A stretch of 22,482 nucleotides of DNA, from the NCBI GenBank assembly GCA_964625225.1, contig CAZVAR010000053.1, positions 1 to 22,482 on the forward strand. Reading direction: 5' to 3'. Positions 15,713-22,482 of the stretch are shown piece by piece. Origin of the DNA: CAZVAR01 sp964625225 (GTDB taxonomy: Bacteria > Pseudomonadota > Alphaproteobacteria > JAJUGE01). A program made the position numbers and the translations under genes. A model generated the notes under the pieces. The model ran no database searches, was not told the origin of the DNA, and saw only the letters and a program-made list of their open reading frames with translations. Positions within the stretch are counted from its first letter, which is position 1, and each line of letters opens with the position of its first letter.

Positions 15713-16680
15713 GGCCGCCCGCCCTCGGCGGCGAAGGAGACGCGCGGATCGAGCGCCACATAGGCGAGGTCCGCCAGCAGGTTGCTGGCGAGCGTCACGA
15801 ACGTGGCGAACAGCAGGGCGATCAGGGCAAGATTGTAGTCATTGCCCATGATCGCCTCGAACAGCAGCTTCCCCATCCCCGGATAGGCGTACATGATCTC
15901 CGTGATCAGCGCCCCGGAGAACAGCGCGCCGACGTCGAGCGCCAGGATCGTGACCACCGGGATCATCGCGTTGCGCAGCGCGTGGCCGAGCACGACACGG
16001 CGTCGGCTCATGCCCTTGGCGCGGGCGGTCCGGATGAAGTCCTGCCGCAGCACCTCGCGCATCGCCGCCCGGACGTAGCGGGTGACACCGCCGGCGCTCA
16101 GCAGGGCGAGCGTCGCGACCGGCAGGACCAGGTGCCGGGCCCGCTCCCAGAAGCCGGGGTCGGCGCCGACCGGGACCGCGCTCGCCGGCAGCACCCCCAG
16201 GACCACCGCGAACAGCGTGATCAGCATCAGCGCCAGCCAGAACGGCGGCATCGAGATGCCGGCGAAGCAGAACAGGTTCACCGCATAGTCGGTCACCGAA
16301 TAGGGCCGCAGGGCCGCGACGATGCCGGCGGGAAGGGCGATCGCCACGGCGGCCAGGAAGCTCGCCCCCATCAGCACCACGGTGTTGACGAGCGACGGCC
16401 CCAGCACCTCGAGTACCGGGCGGGCATAGAGCCGGGAGTGGCCGAAATCGCCCCCCAGCGCGGCGCCGAGCCAGTTCAGGTAGCGCTCGTGGATCGGCAG
16501 GTCGAGCCCGTAGAGCGCCTTCAGCCGGGCCGCGTCCGCCGGCGTGAGTTGCGGGTTGGCGCTGATCATCAGGTCGACCGGGTCGCCCGGCATCAGCCCG
16601 ATCAGCAGATAGATCAGGAAAGACATGACCAGCAGCACCACCGCCGTCTGCCCGAGGCGGCCGACGAGGAAGCGGATCAT
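15709..16680 (-). CDS. ABC transporter permease, DppB/OppB type
   Basis: A 323-residue permease with six hydrophobic segments. Marks of the class are MIRFLVGRLGQTAVVLLVMS at the start, LMPGDPVD, LTPADAARLKALYGLDLP, and the EAA loop DFIRTARAKGMSRRRVVLGHALRNAMIPVVT; the end ADLAYVALDPRVSF is also typical. It forms the membrane heterodimer with the following DppC-type protein. ATG 16680 lies 16 bases after the stop of the binding-protein gene, and its own stop overlaps the next start. Together the three genes form a clear operon that lacks ATP-binding subunits. Confidence 0.95.
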   Translation of the reverse strand: MIRFLVGRLGQTAVVLLVMSFLIYLLIGLMPGDPVDLMISANPQLTPADAARLKALYGLDLPIHERYLNWLGAALGGDFGHSRLYARPVLEVLGPSLVNTVVLMGASFLAAVAIALPAGIVAALRPYSVTDYAVNLFCFAGISMPPFWLALMLITLFAVVLGVLPASAVPVGADPGFWERARHLVLPVATLALLSAGGVTRYVRAAMREVLRQDFIRTARAKGMSRRRVVLGHALRNAMIPVVTILALDVGALFSGALITEIMYAYPGMGKLLFEAIMGNDYNLALIALLFATFVTLASNLLADLAYVALDPRVSFAAEGGRP

Positions 16681-16696
16681 GCCGGGGCCGTCCGGC

Positions 16697-18367
16697 TCAG
16701 CCGGCCGTCCAGTGCTCCACCCATAGCGTGGTCGGGTACTGGTGGCCAGTCGGCACCACGCCCTTCAGCCATTTCGGCAGGATGTAGGCGTTGGCCCGGA
16801 AGAAGAGGGGGAGGGCGGGCAGCTCCTCGGCATAGATGCCCTGCAGCTCGTGCCAGAGCCGCTCGCGCGCCCGCCGGTCGAGCTCCACCTCGATCCGGTC
16901 GATCAGCGCGTCCACCCGCGGGTTGCTGTAGCCGGTGTAGTTCTGCCCGGCCCAGCCGTTCGCGGCGGTCGGGATCATGGTGGAGTGTAGCGTCGTGCGC
17001 GGGACGTTCTCCGGGGCGGAGATCCAGGCGAACATCGCCATCGCCGCGAAGCGCCGCCGGCTGACCGTCTCGCCGAAGAACACGCGCGCCGGCTGGTTGT
17101 GGATGCGGACGTCGACGCCGAGCGCCTTCCACTGGCTCTGCAGCACCTGCTGCACCAGCTCGCGTGAGCGGTTGCCGGCGGTGGTCATGAGCTCGAGCGA
17201 CAGCCGCTCGCCCGCCGCATTGTGCCGCACGCCCTGCCGCATCACCGACCAGCCCGCGTCGTCGAGCAGCGCCGCGGCCTTCTTCGGGTCGTAGCGGTAG
17301 GTCTGGACATCCTTCGCGTGCACCCAGTCGAGCGGGCTGACGAAGCCGTGCGCGATCGGCTGCTTGCCGGCGAAGAGCTGCTCGGTGATTGCCGCCCGGT
17401 TCAACCCGTAGAGCAGTGCCTGCCGGACCCGCCGGTCGGCGAGGATCGGGTTGTCGAGATTGAGGTCGATATGCTCGTAGATGAGACCGGCCTCGTACAG
17501 GAAGTCGAACGCCTGGCTGCGCCGCTTCTCCAGTGCCAGGGCCTGGTCGAGGGTCACTCCGAGCTCGCCGGCGATATAGTCGATCGAGCCGGACAGCAGG
17601 TTGGCCTCCAACGCGGCCGTGTTCTCAACGATGCGGACGACGATCCGCTTGAAATGCGGCTTCTTGCCCCACCAGGTCGGGTTCGGCTCCAGTACGACGT
17701 GCGAGCCGGTGGCGACCTCGGCGATCCGGTACGGCCCGTAATAGAGGCCGGGATTGGTCGTATCGGTATCGTACTTGGTGCGGTTCCGGTACTCCGCCGG
17801 CTCGGCGAACGCGGCACGGTCCAGATGCGCCGGCAGCAGGCCGAAATCGTTGATCGCGTTGTACTCGAAGGTGATCCGGTCGAGATGAAGCGTGAAGGTC
17901 TTCTCGTCCTTCACCTCCACGGAAAGGATGCGCCGGTACAGTTCGGCGTTGGAGATGCCGCTCTGCGGGTGGCGGCCGACCTCCCAGGTGAAGGTCACGT
18001 CCGCCGTCGTCACCGGCGTGCCGTCGCCCCACACCGCGTCGGGCCGGATCGTGTAGGTGACGGCGATGCCTTTCCCGCCGTCGGGAAGCTCCTCCGGCAC
18101 GGCCAACCCGTTCTCGATGGTCGGCAGCTCGGTGCACAGCATGCAGACGAGCTGCCAGTCGGCGTCGTAGACGGTGAACGGCCGCCGCACCATCCCCAGC
18201 ACGTAGGACTTGGCCAGCATCGCGTCGATGTTCGGGTGGAAGGTCGACGGGAACTGCGTGATGCCGATGACGAGCTGGTCGCGGGCCGCGGCCGGGGCGG
18301 GGGGTGCGGCCAGCGCCGCCGCCAAGGCGAGGCCGGCAAGCGCCAGGAGGCGGACGCACGCGATCAT
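16697..18367 (-). CDS. peptide/nickel-type ABC transporter substrate-binding protein (SBP_bac_5)
   Basis: A 556-residue periplasmic binding protein of the DppA/OppA class. A Sec signal peptide is visible (ACVRLLALAGLALAAALAAP with cleavage around residue 28). Family marks include RPDAVWGDGTPVTTADVTFTW, NPGLYYGPYRIAEV, PNPTWWGKKPHFKRIVVRI, ADRRVRQALLYGLNR and YDPKKAAALLDDAGW. No lipobox cysteine is in place; the Cys at residue 4 precedes the hydrophobic core, so a soluble protein is expected. The start is ATG 18367 with only a weak ribosome site. It is the first gene of the ABC cassette, 72 bases behind pyrE on the same strand. Peptide, nickel or opine ligands are all compatible with the family. 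Confidence 0.94.
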   Translation of the reverse strand: MIACVRLLALAGLALAAALAAPPAPAAARDQLVIGITQFPSTFHPNIDAMLAKSYVLGMVRRPFTVYDADWQLVCMLCTELPTIENGLAVPEELPDGGKGIAVTYTIRPDAVWGDGTPVTTADVTFTWEVGRHPQSGISNAELYRRILSVEVKDEKTFTLHLDRITFEYNAINDFGLLPAHLDRAAFAEPAEYRNRTKYDTDTTNPGLYYGPYRIAEVATGSHVVLEPNPTWWGKKPHFKRIVVRIVENTAALEANLLSGSIDYIAGELGVTLDQALALEKRRSQAFDFLYEAGLIYEHIDLNLDNPILADRRVRQALLYGLNRAAITEQLFAGKQPIAHGFVSPLDWVHAKDVQTYRYDPKKAAALLDDAGWSVMRQGVRHNAAGERLSLELMTTAGNRSRELVQQVLQSQWKALGVDVRIHNQPARVFFGETVSRRRFAAMAMFAWISAPENVPRTTLHSTMIPTAANGWAGQNYTGYSNPRVDALIDRIEVELDRRARERLWHELQGIYAEELPALPLFFRANAYILPKWLKGVVPTGHQYPTTLWVEHWTAG

Positions 18368-18439
18368 GCCGTCACCATCCGGCCGCGGGGCGGGTGCCGC
18401 ACCGACGTCCCGCCACGCCCTCGGTTCCCGGTTGTCCGG

Positions 18440-19126
18440 TCAAGCCCCGGCGTCCCGATTTGCCGCCCAGCCGTCGGGGTCGGCGAGGAAGCGTCGGACC
18501 TCCGCGATCACCGGCGGCGGGAAGTAGCCCTTGCGCTCGGCCATGTCGACCGCGTCCCACCAGGTGGCGAGGCCGTGCAGCCGCACCCCGATCTCGCGCA
18601 GCCGTTCCACGCTCTGCGGCAGGATGCCGTAGTGGAATATGACCAGCGTATCGTGGACGGTGGCGCCGGCGCTGCGCAGCGCGTTGCAGAAATTGATCTT
18701 GCTGCCGGCGTCGGTGGCGAGATCTTCGACCAGCAGGACCCGGCTGCCCTCGCGCAGCTCGCCCTCGATCTGGGCCATGCGGCCGAAGCCCTTCGGCTTC
18801 TTGCGGACGTAGAGCATCGGCAGCGACAGCCGCTCGGCGATCCAGGCGGCGAAGGGGATGCCCGCGGTCTCGCCGCCGGCGATCGCGTCCAGGGACTCGA
18901 ATCCGATCTCGCGTTCGATCACCTGGACGGCGAGGTCCATCACCCGCGCCCGCGCCCGCGGAAAGGCGATCAGCTTGCGGCAGTCGACATAGACGGGGCT
19001 GATCCGTCCGGAAGTGAAGGTGAACGGCTCGTCCGGGCGGGCATAGACGGCGCCGATCTCCAGCAGGATGGCGGCGACCGTCTCGGCGATCCCACTGCGT
19101 TCGGGCGAACCCGGCTGTGGCGTCAT
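18440..19126 (-). CDS. pyrE: orotate phosphoribosyltransferase
   Basis: A 228-residue cytoplasmic enzyme that joins orotate and PRPP to give orotidine monophosphate in pyrimidine synthesis. The PRPP-binding motif is SRVLLVEDLATDAGSK at about residue 130, with the usual adjacent acidic pair (E-D). The substrate loop region YVRKKPKGFGRMAQIEG and the N-terminal FTFTSGRISPVYVDCR are also typical, as is GGETAGIPFAAW. The alphaproteobacterial enzymes I recall have this longer form with a C-terminal extension, as seen here. ATG 19126 has GGAGA five bases upstream. It lies 73 bases behind phaR on the same strand. Confidence 0.94.
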   Translation of the reverse strand: MTPQPGSPERSGIAETVAAILLEIGAVYARPDEPFTFTSGRISPVYVDCRKLIAFPRARARVMDLAVQVIEREIGFESLDAIAGGETAGIPFAAWIAERLSLPMLYVRKKPKGFGRMAQIEGELREGSRVLLVEDLATDAGSKINFCNALRSAGATVHDTLVIFHYGILPQSVERLREIGVRLHGLATWWDAVDMAERKGYFPPPVIAEVRRFLADPDGWAANRDAGA

Positions 19127-19199
19127 GCGTGTCTCCGTGTTGGCGTGCGGCGCGGCAGCATATGCGATCGGCGCCGCGCCGCGCGAGCCCGGCTGCCGC

Positions 19200-19823
19200 T
19201 CACTCCGGCTTGCGCCGGCTCAGCGCGTCGAGCTGGCGCTGCATCGCGTCGAGCTGGCGCCGCAGTTCCTCGATCGCTTCGTCGCCGCCGCCGCTTTTGC
19301 CTTGCGGCGTGCCCTCCGGCGAGCGGCCGCCGCCATTGCCCTCCCGCCCCGGCGGGCGCGGCACGAACGGATTGAACATCCGCATGGCCTGCTCGAGCAT
19401 CGCCAGATTCTGTTTGCCCACTTCCTCCAGCGGGCCGAACGGGAACGCGCCGCCCAGCGAGGACTCGAACTGCTTGCGCATCTGCTCCTGATTGTGGCCG
19501 AACCAGGCGGTCACCGCCTCGAGATATTGCGGAACCATCCAGCGCATGCTGTCGCCGTAGAAGGCGATGAGCTGTCGGAGGAAGCTGATCGGCAGCAGGC
19601 TCTGGCCCTTCTGCTCCTCCTCCACGATGATCTGCGTCAGCACGGAACGCGTCAGGTCTTCCTTGGTCTTGGCGTCCTGCACGACGAATTCGATGCCTTG
19701 CTGCACCATCCGGGAGAGATCTTCCAGCGTCACATAGGCGCTCGTCGCGGTGTTGTAGAGCCGGCGATTGGCGTATTTCTTGATGATGATGGGCGCTTGG
19801 CCCGGTGCGGAGCGTTCGGCCAT
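19200..19823 (-). CDS. phaR: polyhydroxyalkanoate synthesis repressor PhaR
   Basis: A 207-residue regulator that in known systems binds both PHA granules and DNA and represses phasin and PHA genes. The N-terminal PHB/PHA accumulation DNA-binding domain (about residues 12-72) shows IIIKKYANRRLYNTATSAYV and EDLTRSVLTQIIVEEEQKG; the second domain (about 78-118) has LLPISFLRQLIAFYGDSM and EAVTAWFGHNQEQMR. The tail is Gly/Pro-rich followed by a short coiled coil, LRRQLDAMQRQLDALSRR, whose DNA contains a 16-bp repeat (19224-19239 and 19245-19260) spaced exactly one heptad. Start at ATG 19823 is set by homology; the frame upstream is a shadow of the divergent genes and no clear ribosome site is visible. 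It is divergent from the PhaE-like/PhaC-like pair. Confidence 0.95.
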   Translation of the reverse strand: MAERSAPGQAPIIIKKYANRRLYNTATSAYVTLEDLSRMVQQGIEFVVQDAKTKEDLTRSVLTQIIVEEEQKGQSLLPISFLRQLIAFYGDSMRWMVPQYLEAVTAWFGHNQEQMRKQFESSLGGAFPFGPLEEVGKQNLAMLEQAMRMFNPFVPRPPGREGNGGGRSPEGTPQGKSGGGDEAIEELRRQLDAMQRQLDALSRRKPE

Positions 19824-19856
19824 GGACTTGATACGCGAGGCGCCTCTGCAGGACTG

Positions 19857-19868
19857 GATCACCTGATC
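19857..19868. promoter_or_regulatory. short inverted repeat, possible operator next to phaR
   Basis: GATCA (19857-19861) and TGATC (19864-19868) form a perfect 5-bp dyad around CC. It overlaps the proximal TATGAT-like box on the minus strand and sits 34 bases before the phaR start, a sensible place for autoregulation. A CTGCAG palindrome lies nearby at 19846-19851. A short motif like this can occur by chance. Confidence 0.25.
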
Positions 19869-19925
19869 ATAGCAGGCTCGCGCGCCCGGCGCCGCATCAT
19901 AGCAGGCTCGCGCGCCCGGCGCCGC
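19866..19925. repeat. perfect tandem duplication, 2 x 30 bp, in the phaR/phaE-like spacer
   Basis: Two identical 30-base units, 19866-19895 and 19896-19925, each beginning ATCATAGCAGGCTCG and ending CCCGGCGCCGC. Read on the minus strand each unit carries TATGAT, a 5/6 match to the -10 consensus, at 19866-19871 and 19896-19901, pointing towards phaR; no -35 hexamer is seen at the expected distance from the proximal copy. The identical copies suggest a recent duplication or a maintained repeated binding site. It lies between two divergent pha genes. Confidence 0.9.
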
Positions 19926-19967
19926 AACGCAAGAGTGCGGCCGGCATCGGCCCGGCCGACGCCCCGG

Positions 19968-19996
19968 TTGGCGCCGCGATCGCCCGGTCTTACATT
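19968..19996 (+). promoter_or_regulatory. candidate sigma70 promoter for the PhaE-like/PhaC-like pair
   Basis: TTGGCG at 19968-19973 (4/6 to TTGACA) and TACATT at 19991-19996 (4/6 to TATAAT) with exactly 17 bases between. The ATG of the PhaE-like gene begins at 20003, seven bases after the -10 box, so the predicted transcription start falls on or beside the start codon. No ribosome binding site precedes that ATG, consistent with a leaderless message. Confidence 0.45.
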
Positions 19997-20002
19997 CCGC
20001 AA

Positions 20003-20338
20003 ATGGATCGGGAGCCCGACCTTGACCTTCTGGCCCGCCGTTATCTCGACCTGTGGCAGGCCCATCTCGCAGCGCTGGCCGGCGATCCGCGCCTCGTGGA
20101 CATGCTGGTCGCCGCGCTCGCCGGCGTGCCGGCCCTGAGCGGCGATGGGGAATGCCGCACCGCCGCCGGCCCGGATGGGCCCGCGACCTCTGCCGCTGCA
20201 TCTGGCGACGGCGCTCCTGACCTGGCGGAGCTCGCTGCTCGGCTTGCCGCTTGCGAGGAGCGCCTCGCCCGCCTGGAGTCCGCCCTTGCGCGAGGCGGTG
20301 GGACGGCTCGCCGACGCGCTCGACGGCGTCCCGCCTGA
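20003..20338 (+). CDS. small coiled-coil protein, PhaE-like, encoded upstream of and overlapping the PHA-synthase-like gene
   Basis: A 111-residue protein in a different frame from the next gene. It opens DLLARRYLDLWQAHLAALAG, an amphipathic helix with a Y-L-D-L-W pattern, continues with a Gly/Ala/Ser linker containing SAAASGDG, and closes with a heptad stretch LAELAARLAACEERLARLES before a basic tail. This layout resembles small proteins I recall beside PHA-synthase-like genes in Rhodospirillales, and more distantly PhaE, the helper subunit of class III synthases. The residue pattern looks like selected protein rather than a shadow frame. It overlaps the hydrolase gene from 20175 to 20338. 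The ATG has no ribosome site and may be translated from a leaderless mRNA. Function is inferred from neighbours. Confidence 0.6.
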   Translation: MDREPDLDLLARRYLDLWQAHLAALAGDPRLVDMLVAALAGVPALSGDGECRTAAGPDGPATSAAASGDGAPDLAELAARLAACEERLARLESALARGGGTARRRARRRPA

Positions 20339-21404
20339 CCGCTTCGCCGAAGCGGTGGCGCGGGAGGCGGACCGTCGCACCCGGGCGTTCGTCGCCGCGG
20401 TCGAGCGTTACCGCCGCCATCCCGCGCGTCGCGTCGCCCCGGATCCGCCTGCCGTATGGCAGGAGGGCACCACGCGTCTGCTCGATTACGGCCCCGCCGG
20501 CGCGCCGGCGGCCCTGGTGGTGCCGTCGCTGATCAACCGCCACTACGTGCTCGACCTTTCGCCGGAGCGCAGCTTCGTCGCGACGCTCCGTTCCTGCGGC
20601 CTGCGGCCGCTGGTCGTCGATTGGGGCGTGCCCGGCGCGGTCGAGCGCGGCTTCGGCCTCGACGGCTACATCGTCGGCCGGCTGGAGCCCGCGCTGGATG
20701 CGGCCTGCCGCCTCGGCGGCGGGCCGGTCGGGCTGATCGGCTACTGCATGGGCGGGCTGCTGGCGCTCGCGCTGGCGCTGCGCCGGCGCGCGGCGGTGGG
20801 CGCCCTCGCACTGCTGGGCACCCCCTGGGACTTCCACGCCGGTCAGCCGCCGGTCACGCGCCTCGCCGGTCCCGCCCTCGCCGCGGTCGAGCCGCTGCTC
20901 TCGGCGTTCGGAGAACTTCCGGTCGACGTCCTGCAGAGCTTCTTCTTCGCGCTTGACCCCTGGCGGGTGATCGACGAGTTCCTCCGCTTCGGCGCCCTCG
21001 ACCCGCGGTCGGCGCAGGCCGCGGCCTTCGTGCTGCTGGAGGACTGGCTCAACGACGGCGTGCCGCTGGCGGCGCCCGTCGCCCGCGAATGCATCGCCGG
21101 CTGGTATGTCGAGAACCGCCCCGCGCACGGGCGCTGGCGGGTTGCCGGGGCGGCCGTGGACCCCTCGGCACTTGCCGCGCCGACGCTGGTCGTGATCCCC
21201 GACCGCGACCGGATCGTCCCGCCGCCCTCGGCGGCGGCCCTCGCGGCCGCGATTCCCGGCGCCCGGCGCTTGGCGCCGGCGGCAGGGCATATCGGCATGG
21301 TCGCGGGCCGGGCGGCGCCCCGCACCGTTGCCGCGCCACTGGCCGACTGGATGCTGGCGGCGCTCCGGGCCGGGCCTTGTAAGCCTGTACCGCGCTGCCT
21401 ATAA
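20175..21404 (+). CDS. PHA-synthase-like alpha/beta hydrolase
   Basis: A 409-residue alpha/beta hydrolase related to polyhydroxyalkanoate synthases. The catalytic triad is C191 in the lipase-like box GYCMGG, D345 in PDRDRIVPP and H372 in AAGHIGMVAG; cysteine as nucleophile is the mark of PhaC enzymes. VVPSLINRHYVLDLSPERSF and LVVDWGVPG are also PhaC-like. It is much shorter than class I synthases (about 560-600) and nearer class III PhaC size (about 350-360). The start is put at ATG 20175 (MGPRPLPLHLA), which matches my memory of relatives; ATG 20145 is also in frame. Either choice overlaps the PhaE-like gene out of frame. The stop overlaps the candidate phaA promoter. Whether it polymerises PHA or cleaves it is not settled. 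Confidence 0.88.
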   Translation: MGPRPLPLHLATALLTWRSSLLGLPLARSASPAWSPPLREAVGRLADALDGVPPDRFAEAVAREADRRTRAFVAAVERYRRHPARRVAPDPPAVWQEGTTRLLDYGPAGAPAALVVPSLINRHYVLDLSPERSFVATLRSCGLRPLVVDWGVPGAVERGFGLDGYIVGRLEPALDAACRLGGGPVGLIGYCMGGLLALALALRRRAAVGALALLGTPWDFHAGQPPVTRLAGPALAAVEPLLSAFGELPVDVLQSFFFALDPWRVIDEFLRFGALDPRSAQAAAFVLLEDWLNDGVPLAAPVARECIAGWYVENRPAHGRWRVAGAAVDPSALAAPTLVVIPDRDRIVPPPSAAALAAAIPGARRLAPAAGHIGMVAGRAAPRTVAAPLADWMLAALRAGPCKPVPRCL

Positions 21405-21405
21405 C
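21377..21405 (+). promoter_or_regulatory. candidate sigma70 promoter for phaA, overlapping the hydrolase stop codon
   Basis: TTGTAA at 21377-21382 (4/6) and TATAAC at 21400-21405 (5/6) with exactly 17 bases between, in otherwise very GC-rich DNA. The -10 box contains the TAA stop of the PHA-synthase-like gene. Transcription would begin near 21412 and give a leader of about 42 bases to the phaA start. Confidence 0.55.
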
Positions 21406-21453
21406 CGAGCCAGGCCCGACTTCCGTCGCGGCCGAGCCGCGAGGGAGATGCGG

Positions 21454-22482
21454 ATGGACAGCGACATCGTCATCGTCGGCGCGGTCCGCACGCCGATCGG
21501 CGCCTTCAACGGTGCGTTCGCCACCCTCACCGCCGACCAGCTCGGTCAGGTCGTCATCGCGGAGGCCCTGAAGCGTGCCGAGGTCGAGCCCGGCGAGGTC
21601 TCCGAGGTAGTCCTGGGGCAGGTGCTGACCGCCGGCCAGGGTCAGAACCCCGCACGTCAGGCCGCGGTGCGCGCGGGCATCCCCGTCGAGGTGCCGGCCT
21701 ATGTCGTCAACCAGGTCTGCGGCTCGGGCGTGCGCTCGGTGGCGCTCGCTGCGCAGGCGATCGCCACCGGCGACAGCCGCATCGTGGTGGCCGGCGGGCA
21801 GGAGAGCATGACGCAGGCACCGCACTGCGCCACGCTGCGCGCCGGGGTCAAGATTGGCGACTTCCAGATGGTCGACACCATGATCCGTGACGGCCTCTGG
21901 GACGCCTTCAACGGCTACCACATGGGCACGACCGCGGAGAACGTGGCCCGGAAATGGCAGATCACCCGCGAAGAGCAGGACGCGTTCGCCTGCGAGTCGC
22001 AGCGCCGGGCGGAGGCCGCGCAAAAGAGCGGCCGCTTCAAGGACGAGATCGTCCCGGTGACGGTGAAGGGCCGCAAGGGCGATACGGTCGTCGACGCCGA
22101 CGAGTATCCGAAGCCCGGCACCACGGTGGAGGTGCTGGCCAAGCTCCGTCCCGCCTTCGCCAAGGACGGCACGGTGACCGCCGGCAACGCCTCGGGGATC
22201 AATGACGGCGCGGCCGCCGTCGTGCTGATGACGGCGTCCGAGGCGGCGCGCCGCGGGCTGAAGCCGTTCGCCCGCATCGCCTCGTGGGCGCAGGCCGGGG
22301 TCGATCCCGCCTATATGGGCAGCGGCCCCATACCGGCCAGTCGCCGGGCGCTGGAGAAGGCCGGCTGGACGGTCGAGGATCTCGACCTGATCGAGTCCAA
22401 CGAGGCCTTCGCCGCGCAGTCCTGCGCGGTCGTCCGCGATCTCGGCTTCGACATGGAGCGGGTCAACGTCAACGGCGGTGCG
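21454..22482 (+). CDS. phaA: acetyl-CoA acetyltransferase (biosynthetic thiolase), 3' end outside window
   Basis: The frame stays open to the last base, giving 343 residues. Thiolases of this class condense two acetyl-CoA to acetoacetyl-CoA, the first step of PHB synthesis. Visible marks are VIVGAVRTPIGAFNG at the N-terminus, the acyl-accepting C89 in NQVCGSGVRSV, VVAGGQESMTQAPH, GNASGINDGAAAVVLM and SNEAFAAQS, ending NVNGGA just before the expected GHP histidine motif; that histidine and the second catalytic cysteine lie beyond the window. ATG 21454 is preferred to 21448 because GAGGGAG lies six bases upstream of it and abuts the other. Its position after PhaR and a PHA-synthase-like gene supports phaA over a degradative thiolase. 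Confidence 0.93.
   Translation, partial: MDSDIVIVGAVRTPIGAFNGAFATLTADQLGQVVIAEALKRAEVEPGEVSEVVLGQVLTAGQGQNPARQAAVRAGIPVEVPAYVVNQVCGSGVRSVALAAQAIATGDSRIVVAGGQESMTQAPHCATLRAGVKIGDFQMVDTMIRDGLWDAFNGYHMGTTAENVARKWQITREEQDAFACESQRRAEAAQKSGRFKDEIVPVTVKGRKGDTVVDADEYPKPGTTVEVLAKLRPAFAKDGTVTAGNASGINDGAAAVVLMTASEAARRGLKPFARIASWAQAGVDPAYMGSGPIPASRRALEKAGWTVEDLDLIESNEAFAAQSCAVVRDLGFDMERVNVNGGA

Noticed and set aside
19224..19260. 16-bp direct repeat inside phaR
   Set aside because: Spacing is exactly 21 bases (one heptad), so it reflects the repeated coiled-coil codons rather than a separate DNA element.
17222..19375. 717-codon open frame on the plus strand
   Set aside because: It runs antisense through the binding protein, pyrE and phaR, all of which have clear family motifs; composition is that of a shadow.
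19866..19925. Possible CRISPR repeats
   Set aside because: Only two copies, directly abutting with no spacer and no cas genes.
19824..21290. Long N-terminal extension of the phaR frame on the minus strand
   Set aside because: The extra 489 codons are antisense to the PHA-synthase-like genes; PhaR homologues begin at the MAERSAPG start.

Overview
The window is very GC-rich chromosomal DNA with dense, short-gapped genes. It reads like an alphaproteobacterium of the Rhodospirillales type: DUF6460-like membrane protein, PhaR next to PHA-synthase-like genes, Liv-type and Dpp-type transport genes, and an alphaproteobacterial-style PyrE. No tRNA, rRNA, IS element, prophage or CRISPR array was found. 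No gene-free stretch exceeds 300 bases; the longest (10820-11053, about 234 bases) holds only the ribosome binding site of the following gene and nothing else I can name.

Layout. (1) 1-1751, plus strand: the C-terminal part of an IlvD/Edd-family sugar-acid dehydratase, a two-helix DUF6460-like membrane protein, and an unrecognised 230-residue protein. (2) 1708-4505, minus strand: an orphan Liv-type binding protein with its probable terminator, and a map-radC pair. (3) 4706-7332: the two halves of CinA as separate genes (N-terminal MoaB-like domain on plus, C-terminal domain on minus), with an M20 carbamoyl-amino-acid hydrolase/allantoate amidohydrolase on minus downstream of the second half. 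(4) 7405-14811, plus strand: a GatC/AtzG-like small subunit with its amidase, an inositol-3-phosphate synthase gene broken by one in-frame TAA, a histidine phosphatase, a gamma-glutamyltransferase, an MFS carrier and an EamA carrier. (5) 14819-19823, minus strand: phaR, pyrE, and a peptide/nickel-type ABC binding protein with two permeases but no ATPase. (6) 20003-22482, plus strand: a PhaE-like small coiled-coil protein overlapping out of frame with a PHA-synthase-like alpha/beta hydrolase, then the start of a biosynthetic thiolase (phaA).

How the genes fit together. The middle of the window is rich in C-N bond hydrolases (M20 amidohydrolase, amidase with adaptor, gamma-glutamyltransferase) next to uptake/export genes, which suggests scavenging of organic nitrogen, although no single pathway is proven. 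The right end is a polyhydroxyalkanoate locus: the regulator PhaR is divergent from a PhaE-like/PhaC-like pair followed by the thiolase. The 179-base phaR/phaE-like spacer holds a perfect 2 x 30 bp tandem duplication and a good promoter placed so that the plus-strand mRNA would be nearly leaderless.

Most notable: the 164-bp two-frame overlap of the PhaE-like and PhaC-like genes, the lone stop codon in the Rossmann region of inositol-3-phosphate synthase, the duplicated element in the pha control region, and the AtzG-like/amidase pair. I did not find a clearly new defence system or mobile system.
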